NCBI RefSeq assembly: GCF_030272615.1
Contig: NC_081414.1
Location: forward strand, 820,226,396 to 820,286,395
DNA: 60,000 nt
DNA from: Cryptomeria japonica
Lineage: Eukaryota > Streptophyta > Pinopsida > Cupressales > Cupressaceae
Direction: 5' to 3'
Shown: piece by piece, positions 12,412 to 23,000 of the stretch
Layout of the letters: the number at the start of each line of letters is the position of its first letter
Numbering within the stretch: the stretch's first letter is position 1
Translations under genes and position numbers: made by a program
Notes under the pieces: model-generated
The model's input: only the letters and a program-made list of their open reading frames with translations
What the model was told of the DNA's origin: nothing
Databases searched by the model: none

Positions 12412-12840
12412 TGTAAGATTTTTTCAAAAATAGACAAGATCAAGAGCACAATGAATAGCACAAAAGAGACAAAATATCGATAAGAATAATTTGTATTCTA
12501 ATCAAGATGCAAAATAAGATCAACTGGATTATTACATACAATGTAAGATGAGCCTGCTTATAAAGGCAAGACCATATGGATATGTGAGCACACAATCATG
12601 ACATGTGGCTCAATGAAAAACAAGGGTAGGTGAGGGTAGGTAGGAGAAATAATAAAATATTTCACAAGATGTGGATCACCCATCGAAGGTGGAATGAAAC
12701 AACAAGATAAAACCAAAAAATGTGGAATTTCTCCTACGTGCATCATTCCTATGTGCACACTTCCCTAAGTGTCTCATATGCAAACTACTATGAGATGCAT
12801 TATCCTAAGTTAACTTAAGTAAAGTGTAATTATGAGACAT
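12412..12840 (-). repeat. 5' LTR of the copia derivative, outer 14 bp missing
   Basis: It matches 7,344-7,774. On the plus strand it runs from TGTAAGATT to TATGAGACAT, then stops where the other LTR continues AATTTACACCAACA. LINE sequence (GAAATCTTAGAACATTT) begins instantly. CAT/ATGAAAT microhomology at the junction suggests a recombination or deletion breakpoint rather than a clean insertion edge. Confidence 0.88.
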
Positions 12841-13160
12841 GAAATCTTAGAACATTTATTACTTAGTTATGTTTTTATTCAATAGTGTTGGATTTGGCTT
12901 AAGTAAATGTTCGATTGGTATTCCCCTTAACACTGTAATCTGCACTAGGATAACTTGAATGTTAGCCTCTTCTACATAAATCCTCAAAATATGCTTGCTT
13001 TTGAGAATTGAACCCCTCTATACTCATTTGGAATATTTGGTTAGAAAGGAATAGCAAAATTTTCAAAAAACACTTATCATATATTTTGATGGTTACTCGT
13101 AAAATTGATGATAAGACTATAATATATGCTTAATGGTGATGACAATTCTCTCAAATAAAA
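12839..13160 (+). pseudogene. LINE ORF2 C-terminal part resuming after the copia insertion
   Basis: The first about 90 bp repeat the zinc-binding domain segment found at 7,254-7,343. The reading then continues beyond it into the usual L1 C-terminus: IWNIWLERNSKIFKK near 13,027-13,071, matching plant LINE phrases of the type W.IW.ERN.RIF. Stops are frequent and no poly-A tail is evident. The segment shows that the LINE pre-dated the copia insertion. Confidence 0.75.
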
Positions 13161-14394
13161 TTGTGTGACACATTGAGATAACATTGCATGTGAATTTATA
13201 TTGATCTACTTCATGATATCATGTATGTATTGGAAACTTTTAAAATAACTTTTAGATAAGTTATATATAGATAATTCTAATAGTATCATACATGTACTAT
13301 AAATTATTTAATTGGGAAAGCCTATTAAATTGTATAAGCTTCTAACATGAATTTTAAAATTCAATTTGTTGATGTTAATCTTGTTTGTTAAATTGCAGAC
13401 AAATTTATAAATAAACAGTATAAGTAATATTTCAAAAATTACCCAATGTAATACCCAAAAATAATATTAAAAAAAAGATAAAAAGGGTATTTTTTTAATT
13501 TATAGAATTTATAGTGAACTACTTGATATTGTTGTAGTACACGTGCACATGTACATGTGATGACACACAAATATTGAATAGGTGGGGACAAATAATACTA
13601 AAGTCCATAAAGCGATAGTGTTTTTATGAGGACTAGTCCTCTAACCCATGCCAAGTCATAAGGGAGAAGAAACTCCAAACCTATGATTTAGTGATATAAG
13701 TTTTTTATTTATTTTTGTTTCTATTGTTTGTTCTATTTTACTAATTTGATTATTAGTTGATATGTTTTTTCATTGAATATTAGCAATTGATTAACTACAA
13801 AATTTGAGACTGAATAATGTTATTTCCCCATTCTTGTTCTCAACTATCAATACATTTTATCAATTTACATATAGCTCTATTTCACCTCATTAATGATATT
13901 TGTGATTTTTCACATTTTTATCTCTAATAATTCCTTACAAGAGACATTGGGTACATAAAGCATCCATTCAAAACAAGAATAAGTACAAATCGCACCCAAT
14001 AGTAATAATAACAATTTAAAAAATAGAAAAGATTGCAACTCCATAAATAAAAAAAGCATACTTCTAACATTTGGTAGGAACTTCACAACAATGTTTTTTT
14101 GTCAGTAAAGGTTAATTTTTTATTGAGACAAAAAAAAGTAGAAAAAATCTAGTATGTGGTCTTTTACCATTGATTTCAGCATGAATATCTGCAATTCCCA
14201 GTAAACTCCATTTTAAAAATAATAATGAAATAACCATATATAGATATAAACCTTTCCCAGCCCCTAGAATATATAAAAAACATAATTCCAATAGTATTTA
14301 TAAAGGACTTTTGCCTACTATAGTCAAATATACAAAAAAAATTGAACGATACTAATATGCCAATATTAACAATATATAAACAAACACATGTTGT
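13161..14394. other. AT-rich relic DNA without recognisable genes
   Basis: There are no ORFs of note in either strand, several A- or T-runs, and no LTR, TIR or tandem array that I can identify. It is probably decayed intergenic or transposon sequence. Confidence 0.4.
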
Positions 14395-15000
14395 ATTTCA
14401 TCCTAGTTGCCCCTTCCAATAGTAATCCTTGAAAAATTTCAACTTCTTCATCCTTCATCCCTGTGTCGACTCCATCTCCACTTTCAACTTAGTTTTTAGC
14501 TCCTTCAAATAGTCTTTGAAGTGGCTTCACCTCGCCAAAGTTTGAACCCTCCTACTCTCCTTGTCCTCCATTGCACTCCAGAGCAAAAACAACCTCATTA
14601 GTGTGATAAATTCTACTACATGAAGCTATTCAACCCCTTTGGCCTTAAAACCCTCACCTAGAATAGCAATTGCAATAAAAGCCTCCAAACCATAACACCA
14701 TTGTCCTCTCACACACACGTTCATGAGCCACTAGGCATCATCTTTGGTCCCCAATTTTAGACACCAAGCAAGGACCATGGATGTGATATCAACATTTGTT
14801 TTGAATTTATACTCAGACACCATGAACTCGTCCCCTAACATCATCTTTACCATCCACAAAAACATTGGGTCTTCAGTAGTGAAGACATTCTTCAAGATTC
14901 CGTCTATTACCTTCCCTAGAAGGCAATTTGTCTCTTAGGAATTCACAAACTAAAATTCATCTCCATGATATCATAACACCACTCCTAGGCATGACATTTA
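14395..15000 (-). pseudogene. Coding-like fragment of unknown family (minus strand)
   Basis: One minus-strand frame reads with few stops for about 190 codons. It includes FTTEDPMFLWMVKMMLGDEF, then NVDITSMVLAWCLKLGTKDD, then VRGQWCYGLEAFIAIAILGE, then a Lys/Glu-rich helical end, FKDYLKELKTKLKVEME. The composition is protein-like, with alternating hydrophobic helices, and differs from the random frames around it. At least three stops and probably one frameshift break it. I do not recognise the family; the acidic/basic helical tail could be a coiled coil. It may be a relic of a host gene fragment or of a retroelement gag. Confidence 0.4.
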
Positions 15001-15039
15001 TTTTTTAGAGAAAAAAACTTGATTGAATGCACTGTAGGT

Positions 15040-15255
15040 TTCCATTTTACCAGTTGTCGTTTTTAGCAGGTTTCTAAATCTAGTAGGTTTCTATTTTTAG
15101 CAGGTTGCCATTTTTAGTAAGTTTCTAAATCTGACAGGTTTCTATTTTTTACAGGTTGTTATTTTTAGTAGGTTTCTATTTTTAGCATGTTGTCATTTTT
15201 AGCAAGTTGCTAAATCTAGCAAGTTTCCATTTTTTGCAGGTTTCTAATTTTGGAA
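15040..15255 (+). repeat. Minisatellite with ~16-18-bp unit
   Basis: There are about 12 tandem copies of a unit like AGCAGGTTTCTATTTTT, with variants AAATCTAGTAGGTTTC and GCAGGTTGCCATTTTT alternating. Copies are imperfect but the AGGTT(T/G) core repeats about every 17 bp. Confidence 0.85.
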
Positions 15256-15299
15256 AATTAAAAAATTCAAAAAAAAAATGATGTTGTAATTTTGACTTA

Positions 15300-15460
15300 T
15301 GCTACTAATGGTTTGTTTGCAACATGTGGCAAGGATAACATAGATGTTTTGATCGGCCAAAGACTTACATTGAAACTTCTAATCATTTTGCTTGCAGGGG
15401 TGTTTCAAGCGATCAAAGACAAATTTGAAAACTTCTAACGGTTTGTTTTGCAGGGGTAAC
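15300..15460 (+). repeat. Diverged ~57-bp tandem repeat
   Basis: Two clear copies and one partial copy share the pattern GATCAAAGAC...TTGAAA-CTTCTAA, then GGTTTGTTTTGCAGGGGT (near 15,350-15,405 and 15,410-15,460, partial at 15,305). The copies are old and diverged. Confidence 0.55.
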
Positions 15461-15539
15461 TTAGGAGTGTGTTTTCTTTTTAGAGTAGATAACTTCTATA
15501 TGGGGATTAAAATGAATCTTGTGTCTTTCATGTTTGGCA

Positions 15540-16391
15540 CACTTGTGCACTCATAGGGTGGACCGACAGTTACACCTATTATCCTCTCCCCTCGCCTTCA
15601 TGAAACTTGGGCGATGAGAAAGGTGGTTAATGAAGCTCATTTTTATCTTTATTAGAGAATCACCTCTTGGGGGCCTCATCACCTCAAGGGAGTGTTTCAA
15701 AATAGGGGCACGTTGGGGATAACATCTCTCCCAATGTGACCTCAAGTGGTATTTTTTGAGCCGCTATACAAATACCTGGTCAAACGGCTAGAGTGTTGAG
15801 TGAATTCATCATATGTGGAGGCCTTCTCTGCATTGATAAGCTCAATTAGAGCCTTAAGTGGCTTGCTTTGTGAAATCATTGTTGGACTGGAGCCATCGAA
15901 AAATTACTACGAACCAATGTTATAGTGACCTTGATCCTTCTACTTGTTGGCTCAAACGTTGTGATATGCGCATGTTGAAGACACCCCTCATGTACCCCCC
16001 AATTAGAGATAGAAAATTTCTCTAGATCCTCAGATCTCTAAAAATTCAAAGCTTGGCATGCCCAAGAAGTGTGTGCCAAGGGTAGAGCTAATGCTTCCAA
16101 GCTTCTATCTATCATGTTGGATGTGGTACTTTATGATTAGGGGATTCAACAAGTATCATCTTTGACTATCCTAGGAAGTGCATAACTGATTTTCATTATC
16201 ATACTTGCGTGTTTTCTATGTTTGGTGTCAATTTTTTTGTGTCAAATATCCACTCAAAACATCAAACAATCTCATGTCATTGGGTCCTAGCTTAATCTCA
16301 TCCTTCAACACTTGTCCTTTTGATCTATCAATTTTGCATTAGTTGTCCCATTACACTATCAAAATTTACCTAGGTCAAGTGTCAAATCAGA
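15540..16391 (+). other. Weakly coding-like relic, unknown
   Basis: A plus-strand frame gives stretches such as VEAFSALISSIRALSGLLCE and LEPSKNYYEPM between stops (about 15,740-15,925). This is suggestive of a degraded coding region but matches nothing I know. The remaining part up to 16,391 shows no features. Confidence 0.25.
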
Positions 16392-16690
16392 TATCGTCAC
16401 TATCATCTACTAAGGTCTTTACCTTACATAATCAAACTTTTGTCATCACAATTGCTAAGTCATTACCCTATCATCTATTTCAAACTCGTGTCATCACTAT
16501 CTTCTACTAAGGTCTTTGACTCTCTAAATCAGACTTTCATCATCACAATTGCTAAGTCACTACCTTGTCATATATTCCAAATCTTTCATCGTTACTATCG
16601 TCCTCTAAGGTTTTTGATTTACATAATCAAACTTTTATCATCTCAATTAGAAGTCATAACTTTGGTCCCTCATTCCAATCGAACATCACT
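16392..16690 (+). repeat. 97-bp tandem repeat, three copies
   Basis: The phrase TAAGGTCTTT recurs at 16,411, 16,508 and (as TAAGGTTTTT) 16,606, giving a period of 97-98 bp. Flanking words (CACTATC.TCTACTAAGG, AATCAAACTTTTGTCATCAC) repeat with it. The array lies just upstream of the ORF of element A and is probably part of its 5' leader. Confidence 0.85.
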
Positions 16691-16958
16691 AATTAGATCT
16701 TGATTCTCATTTTTTGCTTGCATCATCATTATCATCTATCATCATCCCTTGTCTCCCAATTTGCATCATCATTGCCTTCTTCCCAAGTCAGAGATTGAAC
16801 ATCAAACATCTATAATTGAACATCAAACTTCATCCTCTTTCCAACTTCCTCAAAGTTAGTCCCCATCCTAGTCTGAGCTTGTCATTCATTCTATACTAAG
16901 CTTTGGTCTATCATCCTCTTTCATCCTTCATCTCTATCCAACTCATCAACTAATCGTC

Positions 16959-18928
16959 ATGCCACAATTCTATTATGATGAGTTTGGTCATCCCTCATTT
17001 TCTTTCACTTCACCCTATGTTGATGTTGACGAGGGCATGGTTGATAAACCTAACGAGATAAATGTCCAAGTCATGTTGCAATTCTACTATGATGAGGGTG
17101 GCCACCCCTCATTCTCTTCCACTTCACCCTATGTCAATGATGACAAGGATATGGCTGATCAACCTGATGAGACAAATGCCCAAGTCATGTCGCAATTTTA
17201 TTATGATGAGTTTGGTCATCCTTCATTTGCTTCTGCTTACATCCCTATTCCAAGTGAACCATCTCATTATCCCCAAATTCATTACACAATCCCTAATCCT
17301 AATCCTCCATCTTATCTCACTTCTCCATCCAGTTTTAATCTTCCATCTTATCTAACTTCTCCATCCAATTCCAATCCTCCATCTTATCTAAATTCTCCAC
17401 TCGTTTCTAATCTCCCATCTTATCTAAATTCTCCACCTAGTTCTAATCTCCCATCTTATCTCACTTCTCCATCTAGTTCTAATCTCCCATCTTATCTCAC
17501 TGCTCCATCAACTTCTAATCCTCCATCTTATCTAAATCTTCCATACAATTCTAATTCTTCATCCAATTCTGATCCTCCATCTTATCTAAATTCTTCATCG
17601 AATTCTAATCTTCCATCTTATCTTGTTTCTCCATCTAGTTCTAATTTTCCATCTTATCTCACAACTCCATCCAATTCTAATCTTCCATCATACCTAAATC
17701 CTCCATCTAATCCTAATCTTACAATATTTGTCACACAAGTTATGACTGGGGGCATGAATTACACAATGCCATTATCATTTGTGCCTCCACCCGTCCCATT
17801 AGTGCCACAAGTTGTCAGTGCTCCACAACATCAACCTCATGTGACATCACAACCTATTGTTTCACAACCATAATTTAGTTATCTATAGGCACTGCCTTCA
17901 TCCATTGTTGTAATGAACATTCATGAAATGGCAAGTGGCACGAGTCGCACTCCCCGATCATATCTCAATTTACCATCCACTTTATCCTACCTTAGTCCAC
18001 CTTCATCCACCCCATCTTATCTCAATCCACCAACTTTACTTCCAACTCCCACACCTATCATTCCTCTCCCACCTCCTAACGCCATCAAAACCATCCCATC
18101 CATTGACACTATCCAACCACAATCCTCGTCACCTACTCCTACCATCATTCACACTCAAGCTGAAGAACCTCTCATTCTTTCATCCAATCCATCCACCCAA
18201 GTCATTGAACCTTCCATCATTCCATCCACTCCATCTATCCTAGCTGCAGAACCTCTCATCCTTCCATCTACCCTAGTTGAGGAACTCCCCATCCTTCCAT
18301 CCACTCCATCTATCCTAGTTGAGGAACTCCCTATCCTTCCATCCACTCCATCTATCCTAGTTGAATAACTCCTTGTCCTTTCGTCTACTCCATCCATTCT
18401 AGTTGAAGAATACTATATCCTTTCATCCAGTCTATCCATCCAAGTCATTGAATCTTTTATCATTTCATCCATTCCACCTGAAGAGTCTACCCACTCACCT
18501 CTTGTTACACTACCCATACCAATCCCATCATTCCAAGATCTTGTTCCAGAGCATGTTGAAAAGTTTATTGATCCAAATCAAAATCCTACCATTCTGCCTC
18601 TATTATTTCAAGATCCCTTATCATCCCTCCATACAAATCAAGATCCTACCATTCCATCTACGCCATTTCAAGATCCCTTATCATCCCCTCTTCCAAGTCA
18701 AGACCCTCCTATCACATATGCTCCACCTCTTGATCCTCCATCTCTTCCTATCCAAACCATCCCACCACCTTCACTTTACCCCCTTGGTACACTTACATTT
18801 ATCCATGACTGTTCCCTCACTACAAAAGAACATCTCATATACACCACCCATTTTCCTCCATCTGATAAAGAACTTGCATCTCGTTACAAAGAGAAAAAGT
18901 ATCCTACTTTAGAAACAATGCTCAAAAA
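16959..18928 (+). pseudogene. Element A ORF, N-terminal frame: Pro/Ser-rich repeat protein
   Basis: A single frame of about 650 codons, broken by in-frame stops at about 17,871 and 18,366 and two near 17,880-17,912. Residues 1-110 are three tandem copies of a ~36-residue module, QFYYDE(F/G)GHPSF...TSPYV followed by acidic residues. Residues ~130-250 are about 12 copies of a 9-10-residue PPSYLTSPSSSN module. The next part has repeats of the type ILPSTPSILVEEL and QDPLSS. The end, LASRYKEKKYPTLETMLKK, runs into a G-patch domain in the next frame. Composition is Pro, Ser, Thr and Leu, with few charged residues. It is homologous in layout to the element B ORF. Function is unknown; a Gag-like or accessory structural role is only a guess. 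Confidence 0.6.
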
Positions 18929-20008
18929 ATGAACTATAAAGGTAAAGGTTTAGGCCTACATGAGCAAGGTACTTTGGAGCCCATCCCTGTCAAAGCACAT
19001 CTAGGATCTCATGGTCTTGGTTATATATCCCAAAGCAATTCATCCAAAAATTTTGGTACAACTAATGCAAAATCCAAGTATGCTTCCAAACACACCATTG
19101 CATCTTCCAATTGTTCCTCCAAGTCATTTATCACCATTTCTTCTCCCCCATCCTATAAAGCTAAAACAACTGTCCATCTTCCTCCTTCATCCCCTAAATC
19201 CATTTTGGGTCCCTATATCCCAAAATTCACCATCACATATCCCCCACATGCTAAATCCATTTTGGGCCCTTATATCGCAAAATCCCATCCTCCATCTTTT
19301 CCTACTCATCCTTCCATACACAAATCCACTATCTCCATCACCCATCATGAACATCCTAATCCTTTCATTCCCAGTCAGGATCAACAAGGGCATATATCCC
19401 CACATTCCATCCACCATCCTACATCCATTACTTCATCCATATTCCCTTCATCTCCTACACCTTCGCTCACTCCTTCTTACGCTACTAGCAGCAGTTTGGA
19501 TGCCAAATCCAAAATACATAGAGTTAAACATCCACATCAATATAAAGATGATCATGTCCACTCAAAGATACATGTTCCAACAGTGCAAAAGTTGATACAA
19601 AAATACAATGAATCCCAAAGACCGCAAAGATCCACTAAAGCAAAAGCAAAAACAATGTGGATTCCAAAGCAAAAAGAAGCAAAGCAAAAAGAAGCAATGC
19701 ATCCAAAAGAAGAACTTGCAATGGCATCCAAAATTGCTACTCCAATAGCTAAAAATTATCCCCCTCCATTTCTTAAGTCTATTTTGGGTACGTATGTCAC
19801 AAAGCCCCCTATCATAATTCCTCCATCATATCCACATGCTACATCCAACTCGCCTCCACTCAACCCACTTCCTACACAACATGTGCCAATGTTGGTCTTG
19901 ATGACATCCTCCCATCACACTCACTTTCCCTCCTTCCATCTAGGCACTTGCCACTACCACATCCCTTATACTCCCCATCAAAACCATCCAATCCAAGCCT
20001 TCGTGTAA
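18929..20008 (+). pseudogene. Element A ORF, C-terminal frame: G-patch and basic region
   Basis: The frame starts at an ATG but really continues the upstream ORF by a -1 shift at an A6 run (18,924-18,929). The joined reading gives a G-patch: MLKKMNYKGKGLGL, EQGTLEPIPV, then GSHGLGY (G-patch domains bind nucleic acid or helicases and also occur in retroviral and Tat-type polyproteins). Next come several SILGPYIPK/SILGPYIAK motifs, and a Lys/His-rich stretch (AKSKIHRVKHPHQYKDDHV, then RPQRSTKAKAKTMWIPK) also present in element B (35,580-35,770). The frame is otherwise open for 359 codons. The break is either an indel or a programmed frameshift. Confidence 0.6.
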
Positions 20009-20199
20009 TTCACTCATTCCCAATAAAGTTGTACCAACACTCGGTGATCACTCCAAATGGGCTCCTAATACCTTGATATGAAACTTGATGCTTGAGTCCT
20101 CCATCTCCCTTATCACCTATCTTCCAAATCCATTTATCCCCATCCATCTCTATGCACAATTTTCCTCCCAAAAATCAGAAAATTCCCAAAAAAACAAAT

Positions 20200-20345
20200 T
20201 AAAAAAAAAGTAAAGAGAAAAAATTTGTTCAATGGTGAAAACTTGGCAAATAGGTGCCTTGGACAAGTATCATGATGAAAACCTAGAAAATAGGCATCAT
20301 GCGTAATTCCCCTCATCCATTTGCTCTTTGCACTTGGGGGCAAGT
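20200..20345 (+). ncRNA. Double-hairpin RNA motif, element A copy
   Basis: Following an A-rich linker with AAAGTAAAGAGAAAA are two hairpins. Hairpin 1 is GGTG (20,234-20,237), a 17-nt loop, TGCC (20,255-20,258). Hairpin 2 is CATGATG (20,271-20,277), a 17-nt loop, CATCATG (20,295-20,301). Loop sequences are near-identical (AAAACYTRGMAAATAGG). About 30 bp further the box GCACTTGGGGGCA occurs. The same arrangement is in elements B and C with different stems. It is probably an RNA structure in the genomic transcript rather than a separate ncRNA gene. Confidence 0.7.
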
Positions 20346-20349
20346 TCTT

Positions 20350-22010
20350 CTGGCCATCTAGCCATTTCCTCCTCCATTCCATTTGCCTACCATATCCATG
20401 ATATCCAATCCATTTCACTTCCTCCATCCTCCTTTGGATCTTGATAAAAGAAAAGGCCATTGTGTATACATGATTTGGACACTTCTTAGCTTCCACTTCC
20501 CTATCATACTTTTCTTTCATAGTCCTTATTTATCCATCACCCTATCTTCCATCCACTTCCCTTAGTTTCATATCCCTCAATCAGTTATCTTATCCTATCC
20601 ATCCACCAATCCTTATCTCCCATTTCCTCCATCTATCCATCCATAATCCTTCTATCTCTAAATCCTTTCATCCTATCCTCCATCCTTTGATTCCTCCCAT
20701 CATATCATTCCATCACCTCTTTCATCCCTTGTCATTGATATCTAGCTCTAGGCTACCCGCACACAATCCAATATCATTCTATCCAAATCAATCCATCTGC
20801 TCCTTGCAATCCACCATTGTGTGCAAATATTATCCATCTTCATCGACTATCTAAGGTCAAACGTTAATCGAATCATCCAATCGTATCCTTGGTCTTGTTC
20901 CTAGCCTTGCCACAAGACTTGATCCAACCCATCATCATCAATCTCTCATGGATTGTCATCTTTACTGGGGCAACATCAGGCCTATCCCTGGATCTTCTTC
21001 CATCATCGACATCTATTGTACATCTTGTATATAGGTGTCGCTATACATAGCTGTGTGTCAATCCAGTCCTTTGAGATCATATCCTATCAGCTAGATCTTC
21101 AACAATCATCTCTGAGAATCTTTTTCATCATGATCGTATCAGGTACCTTTTGTCTTATCCATCAAACTGCCATCTATCATTTGTCTTATATAGGATGTAG
21201 CCTTCTTGAAACCAGACGTTTTGATCTATCTTAGTCTTATACAGGATGTATCCTTCCTAAAACCAGATGTCTCAATCATTTTTATCTTATATAGGATGTA
21301 TCCTTCTTGAAACCAGACATCATCAAATCCTTTGACAAATGATATTTGAGGCCCTTGTGTTGGCTTTGATTCTTTTTTTTATTTTTTATCTTTGTTTATC
21401 TTTTTGAGCTCCTCGGGTACTCTTTCCTCTTAGTCGCCATGATCCTTTATATCATGGTGCACTAGGAATAACAAGTCTCAGGATGTGATCTTGTTGCTTT
21501 TTCTTTTTACTTGGTGTCTCCTTTAGATGTGTTCCTTGTTGTACCCTCATGAGGTCTCTGTTATCTCATGTTACATTGGGGCATATCTTCTGCTTGGGGT
21601 TCTTCTAGCACTATTGCCTGCAGGGTCTATGTAACTCTATGTGGTGCTATATTAGTTTGTGTGTCTGTTTATATGTGTCAGTCCATGCATTAGCTGTGAA
21701 ATTCCATCGTGGTTCCTTATATCTTGGTGACTCATAGACACTGCTAAATCAAAATAAGTGCTACATGACGTCCTGTTCTGCAGGTGCTTGTGCTCCATGA
21801 TGTTTCCATCTTCATCTTTGTTGCATTTGCATTATCTCCCTGGGGCAATGTTTCTTTCGAGACACCGCCCGATCCTTTCTCCTTGTGCACCCTCTCGAGG
21901 GGGCATCCCTACCCATTCCTTCATCCACTTGGGCAATCTTTTCGCTCCCCTTTTTTCTTCTCTCGCAAGTGTCTTATTATCTTCGCACCAACGCTATTCT
22001 TGTGCCACTA
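20350..22010 (+). other. Element A 3' non-coding region
   Basis: This region is a pyrimidine-rich CCATCC/ATCC-type low-complexity sequence (to about 20,940), then the CCAGAC tandem repeat, then T-rich sequence. I find no antisense PMD gene here, unlike in elements B and C, and short ORFs are not convincing. Confidence 0.5.
21183..21330 (+). repeat. ~50-bp tandem repeat with GAAACCAGAC core (element A)
   Basis: Three copies of TCTTATATAGGATGTAKCCTT followed by CTTGAAACCAGACRT, starting at 21,183, about 21,234 and about 21,285. Related copies lie in the equivalent part of element B (37,575-37,655). Confidence 0.85.
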
Positions 22011-22025
22011 CAAAGAGGGGAAAAA
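22011..22025 (+). other. Polypurine tract of element A
   Basis: CAAAGAGGGGAAAAA immediately precedes TGTAGGCAC, the LTR start. Element C has CAAAGAGGGGCAAA before TGTAGTCAC. Confidence 0.82.
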
Positions 22026-23000
22026 TGTAGGCACTTAAATTTGGCTAATCAACTTAGTCAAATTTATTTCCTTTAGCCAATTAATTAATTAAATATCTTA
22101 TTTAATTAAGCCCATCCCTTGAATTAATTAATCTAATTAATTAATTCCCCCATTCCAATCCCTTGAATTAATTAAATTAATTAATTAATTCCCCCCTTTC
22201 CAATCCTTGAATTAATTAATTTCTAATTAATTAATGCCCCTCTCCAATCCCTTTAATTAATTAATTTCCCTCACCTCATTTAAATAATTAAAAATATATT
22301 TAAATATGTCACATGTCTCCTAACTTCTAACTACGTAACTAACCCCCTTCTAACCTAACCTCCAATCTAACCCATGGGTTCTAACCAACCCTATCCCCCC
22401 AAACTAACCTTATCCTAACCTCCCCTCACTTGTGTGTGCATGCACATATTCCCTAATTTCCTTAATATTAGGAAATTGATCCTATTTTGGGTGGCTTCCT
22501 CCTAAAAGAGACATGTATCCTTCATTCCTCCCCAAGACATGTGTCCCTCTTTTGGACACTTGTCTTTCCCTCCTGAGCCACTTGTCATATTTGAGGACAA
22601 GTGTAGAATCTTGTTCCACTTGTCATTTCTAGGATTGGCACTTGTCCTCCTTGAGGACAAGTGTTTCATTTTCAAATCCCTTCCTCTCCTCCCTTCTATT
22701 TAATCCCTCCTCATTTTAGATAAAATCGTCCACTTTCATTACATTGCATTGTTATAATGCAAAATTTGATCCACCATTAGCACATCCATATTGTCATAAT
22801 GCCTAATTTCATTGACACTTCATACCATCCAATCCTCATATCTTGAATCCAATCATCATAATCACATCATGGAGCAATATCAAGCAGTTGTTGCGTCAAT
22901 GAGCACACATCCAAATCGGGGATAATCAAATCAAAGTTTGAGTATGAGGTTTGCGTTTACTTGATTATTGCTTCTTTATCTCATTTACTTCTTTTTAAGC
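22026..23000 (+). repeat. 3' LTR of element A (right end uncertain)
   Basis: It starts TGTAGGCACTTAAAT, closely resembling the LTR start of element C (TGTAGTCACATAAAT). An AATTAATTAA-rich block (22,080-22,290) follows at the same place as in C and B, and a TATA-like sequence (TATTTAAT) is at about 22,697. There is a short internal repeat of CACTTGTC...GAGGACAAGTGT (22,545-22,665). The 3' boundary could not be set because no second copy or PBS is present. Confidence 0.65.

Larger units (their letters stand above)
7344..12840 (-). mobile_element. Non-autonomous Ty1/copia derivative (gag and protease only)
   Basis: A minus-strand LTR element. Its 5' LTR (12,412-12,840, outer end lost) is followed by a PBS complementary to initiator-Met tRNA, a 2.25-kb non-coding leader, a gag gene (9,340-10,147), a protease/GAG-pre-integrase remnant (8,661-9,240), a short acidic ORF, a polypurine tract and the 3' LTR (7,344-7,788). 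Integrase, reverse transcriptase and RNase H are absent: the reading breaks off shortly after the VDHKSQLYSF segment that normally leads into integrase. The two LTRs differ at about 30 of 430 positions by eye, so it is old. It sits inside the LINE ORF2 relic. Confidence 0.85.
16392..23000 (+). mobile_element. Element A: non-autonomous LTR element with proline-rich G-patch ORF (both ends uncertain)
   Basis: Components in order are tandem-repeat leader, a long Pro/Ser-rich ORF in two frames (16,959-20,008), an A-rich linker, a double hairpin (20,234-20,301), the ACTTGGGGGCA box (20,331), three CCAGAC repeats (21,183-21,330), a PPT and a 3' LTR start at 22,026. No RT, RNase H or integrase is present. 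The ORF, hairpins and CCAGAC repeats are shared with element B. PPT and LTR start are shared with element C, a Tat-type gypsy element, so A is placed in the same clade. A 5' LTR and PBS were not found; the right end of the 3' LTR is not defined. Confidence 0.7.

Noticed and set aside
17913-18397. Minus-strand ORF at 18,155-18,397 and overlapping plus-strand frames (17,062-17,355, 17,923-18,243, 18,403-18,912, 19,011-19,595)
   Set aside because: They are shadows of the repetitive element A ORF; the repeats keep several frames open. The frame with the G-patch and the motifs shared with B is the supported one.
20272-20300. Hammerhead ribozyme (retrozyme) at the GATGAAA hairpins
   Set aside because: GATGAAAA recalls the CTGATGA core, but the second conserved box (CGAAA) and the three-helix layout are absent.
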